Made by a program: the position numbers and the translations under genes
NCBI GenBank assembly: GCA_030592655.1
Contig: JAUVIQ010000143.1
Location: 1-8,396 of the forward strand
Origin: Planctomycetales bacterium
GTDB taxonomy: Bacteria > Planctomycetota > Phycisphaerae > SM23-33
Length of the DNA: 8,396 nucleotides
Direction of reading: 5' to 3'
In this document: one piece after another, positions 7,172-8,396 of the stretch
Position numbering within the stretch: position 1 is the first letter of the stretch
How the letters are laid out: each line of letters begins with the position of its first letter
Notes under the pieces: generated by a model
Database searches by the model: none
What the model was told of the DNA's origin: nothing
What the model saw: only the letters and a program-made list of their open reading frames with translations

Positions 7172-7912
7172 ATGCAAACGAACGTTATAGATTCGGCTGT
7201 GCGTTTGCCGACCATGAACGGTAAAATAGAGGTTGACGAATGGTTCACCCTGGCTGAGCGGTGGGGGATCGTCCACACCGTGGCGGCTCCGGCGAATGAA
7301 TTCGTCGCGGTCTATAACGACGAAGGCAACGCCCTGATGGCCGATCTGGTGAGACAATATCCGGACCGGCTTTCTGGTCTGGCCGTTGCGAATCCCTGGT
7401 ACGGGAAAAAGGCGGTCGATTCGCTCAAAAAGGCGTTCGAGCAGGGTTTGTGCGGGTTGTACCTTCATCCGCCCCGGCAGGGGTTTCACCTGACCGAGGC
7501 CGTCGTCAATCCGCTGATAGAAGTGTGCCTGGCCCACGACAAGCCGATCTACAGCCACACCGGTACGCCGATCTGCTCGATGCCGTTTCAACTGGCGGAA
7601 CTTGCCCGGCGATTCGGCGAAGCGACCTTCGTGATGGGTCACATGGGTTGGACCGACTTCTGCGGCTACGACGCGATTCCCGCTGCACAACAGTCGCCGA
7701 ACATCTTTCTGGACACCTCCATAGCGTGTGGTTCGATGGTCGCCGGTGCTATTGAGAAACTTGGCGTCGGGCGTGTCCTTTTCGGCACGGGCTATCCGCG
7801 CTCTCGCCCCGCGCACGAATTCGAAAAACTCAAACCGCTGAACCTTTCGGAAGAAGACTTCGACAAGTACGCTCGAGAAAACGCAATGCGAGTATGGAGC
7901 ATCAAGATATGA
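7172..7912 (+). CDS. amidohydrolase-2 family protein with degraded metal site (possible pseudo-enzyme)
   Basis: TIM-barrel protein of the amidohydrolase-2 family (PF04909, the ACMSD/TIM-barrel hydrolase group), 246 residues, shorter than the usual 280-330. Barrel landmarks are present: GLAVANPW, GLYLHPPRQGF (H99), PIYSHTGTP (H129), FVMGHMGW (H157) and RVLFGTGYP. Three canonical positions are altered. The N-terminal HxH after VIDS is A9-V-R11, the Lys of GLKLHP is Tyr, and the final metal or proton-shuttling Asp of LFGTDYP is Gly (G207). The frame is intact with normal codon use, so the gene looks maintained rather than decayed. It aligns over most of its length with the following gene, whose HxH is intact, so the two look like a tandem duplication. 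The start ATG has AGGAT 7 bases upstream. It may be an inactive partner or regulator, or a hydrolase using a different centre. Confidence 0.85.
   Translation: MQTNVIDSAVRLPTMNGKIEVDEWFTLAERWGIVHTVAAPANEFVAVYNDEGNALMADLVRQYPDRLSGLAVANPWYGKKAVDSLKKAFEQGLCGLYLHPPRQGFHLTEAVVNPLIEVCLAHDKPIYSHTGTPICSMPFQLAELARRFGEATFVMGHMGWTDFCGYDAIPAAQQSPNIFLDTSIACGSMVAGAIEKLGVGRVLFGTGYPRSRPAHEFEKLKPLNLSEEDFDKYARENAMRVWSIKI
7896..7899 (+). promoter_or_regulatory. ribosome binding site for the second amidohydrolase
   Basis: GGAG lies 9 bases before the ATG at 7909, inside the preceding gene. With the ATGA overlap it suggests coupled translation of the two paralogues. Confidence 0.45.
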
Positions 7913-8396
7913 AAGTCATCGACTCTCACACTCACTTTCCGGGGACGTCTTTCGGTTGCCGGCCCAGGTCAGGCGATGAAATCCGCGAGGAATTCACCTC
8001 CGAAGGGCTTTGCGGCGCATGGATAATGACGACCGACGGTCTGCGGGGCGAACCGGCCAGGCACAACGACCTGCTGGCCGAGGGCGTCAGGGATCATCTG
8101 GACTTTTTCGTCCCATTCTGCACCGTCTGGCCCAACGAGCAAACCGACGCCGCCCTGGCCGAACTGGAACGCTGCGTCAGTAGCCTGGGAATGAGGGGGC
8201 TGAAACTTCATCCCTGGCTGCAAGGCTTTTCACTGACGCATCCTGCGGTCCTTCCGATACTCCGAAAGGCCGGCGAACTAGGTCTGCCCGTGCTCTTCCA
8301 CGACGGGACGCCGCCATACTGCACACCGCTCCAAATAGCCGCTGCCGCTGAAAAAGTACCCGAAACGATCGTTATCCTGGGACATTCGGGTCTGGA
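7909..8396 (+). CDS. amidohydrolase-2 family metal-dependent hydrolase (3' partial)
   Basis: Begins with an ATG overlapping the previous stop (ATGA) and runs off the right edge after 162 complete codons. It opens with VIDSHTHFPG, the N-terminal metal-binding HxH (H7, H9) of the amidohydrolase-2 family, then GLKLHPWLQGF, LPVLFHDGTPPYCTPLQ (H131) and VILGHSGL (H159). These are the ligands or active-site residues expected of a one-metal TIM-barrel hydrolase or decarboxylase. The C-terminal Asp motif lies outside the window. The stretch HPxxQGFxLT, then HxGTPxC, PxQ and GHxG, is shared with the gene just upstream, pointing to a tandem duplication in which this copy kept the catalytic site. It is the likely active partner; the substrate is unknown. 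Confidence 0.9.
   Translation, partial: MKVIDSHTHFPGTSFGCRPRSGDEIREEFTSEGLCGAWIMTTDGLRGEPARHNDLLAEGVRDHLDFFVPFCTVWPNEQTDAALAELERCVSSLGMRGLKLHPWLQGFSLTHPAVLPILRKAGELGLPVLFHDGTPPYCTPLQIAAAAEKVPETIVILGHSGL

Noticed and set aside
1..8396. Mobile elements, CRISPR arrays, tRNA or rRNA genes, and phage or defence systems
   Set aside because: No terminal repeats, direct-repeat arrays, RNA-like stretches, or transposase, integrase or nuclease motifs were found; the sequence is almost wholly occupied by metabolic genes.

Overview
The window is a dense, single-direction run of eight protein genes, all on the + strand. Gaps are at most about 40 bases and two junctions are ATGA overlaps, so it reads as the interior of one operon whose promoter and terminator lie outside the window. 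GC content is in the mid-to-upper 50s by eye, and ATG, GTG and possibly TTG starts are used. No RNA gene, insertion sequence, CRISPR array, attachment site or origin was seen. No phylogenetic marker is present. The gene mix (NodB-type deacetylases, creatininase, amidohydrolase-2 and DegT proteins in one operon) is what I would expect from an environmental bacterium of the Planctomycetes or a related group, but this is a weak inference.

Layout: (1) a NodB/polysaccharide-deacetylase-fold hydrolase, probably cut by the left edge; (2) an AAC(3)-family N-acetyltransferase; (3) an M20 metallopeptidase/deacylase; (4) a DegT/DnrJ/EryC1-type PLP aminotransferase with an enlarged N-terminal region; (5) a creatininase-family metal amidohydrolase; (6) a 575-residue two-part protein with an N-terminal amidotransferase-like Rossmann region and a NodB-like deacetylase region; (7) and (8) two tandem amidohydrolase-2 (PF04909) paralogues. 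The first paralogue has lost several metal-ligand residues. The second keeps every one visible before the right edge cuts it.

Nearly every product makes or breaks a C-N bond: an acetyl transfer, a transamination, and up to six amide- or N-acyl-type hydrolases. The most economical reading is a pathway that processes a small amino- or amide-containing compound, such as an N-acylated amino sugar or a cyclic amide. The acetyltransferase, aminotransferase and M20 deacylase trio recalls the acetylate, transaminate, deacylate logic of arginine and lysine biosynthesis. The substrate cannot be read from sequence. The set does not match a pathway I recognise, so it is a candidate for an undescribed metabolic cluster. 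The most specific oddity is the amidohydrolase pair in which one partner appears to be a pseudo-enzyme.
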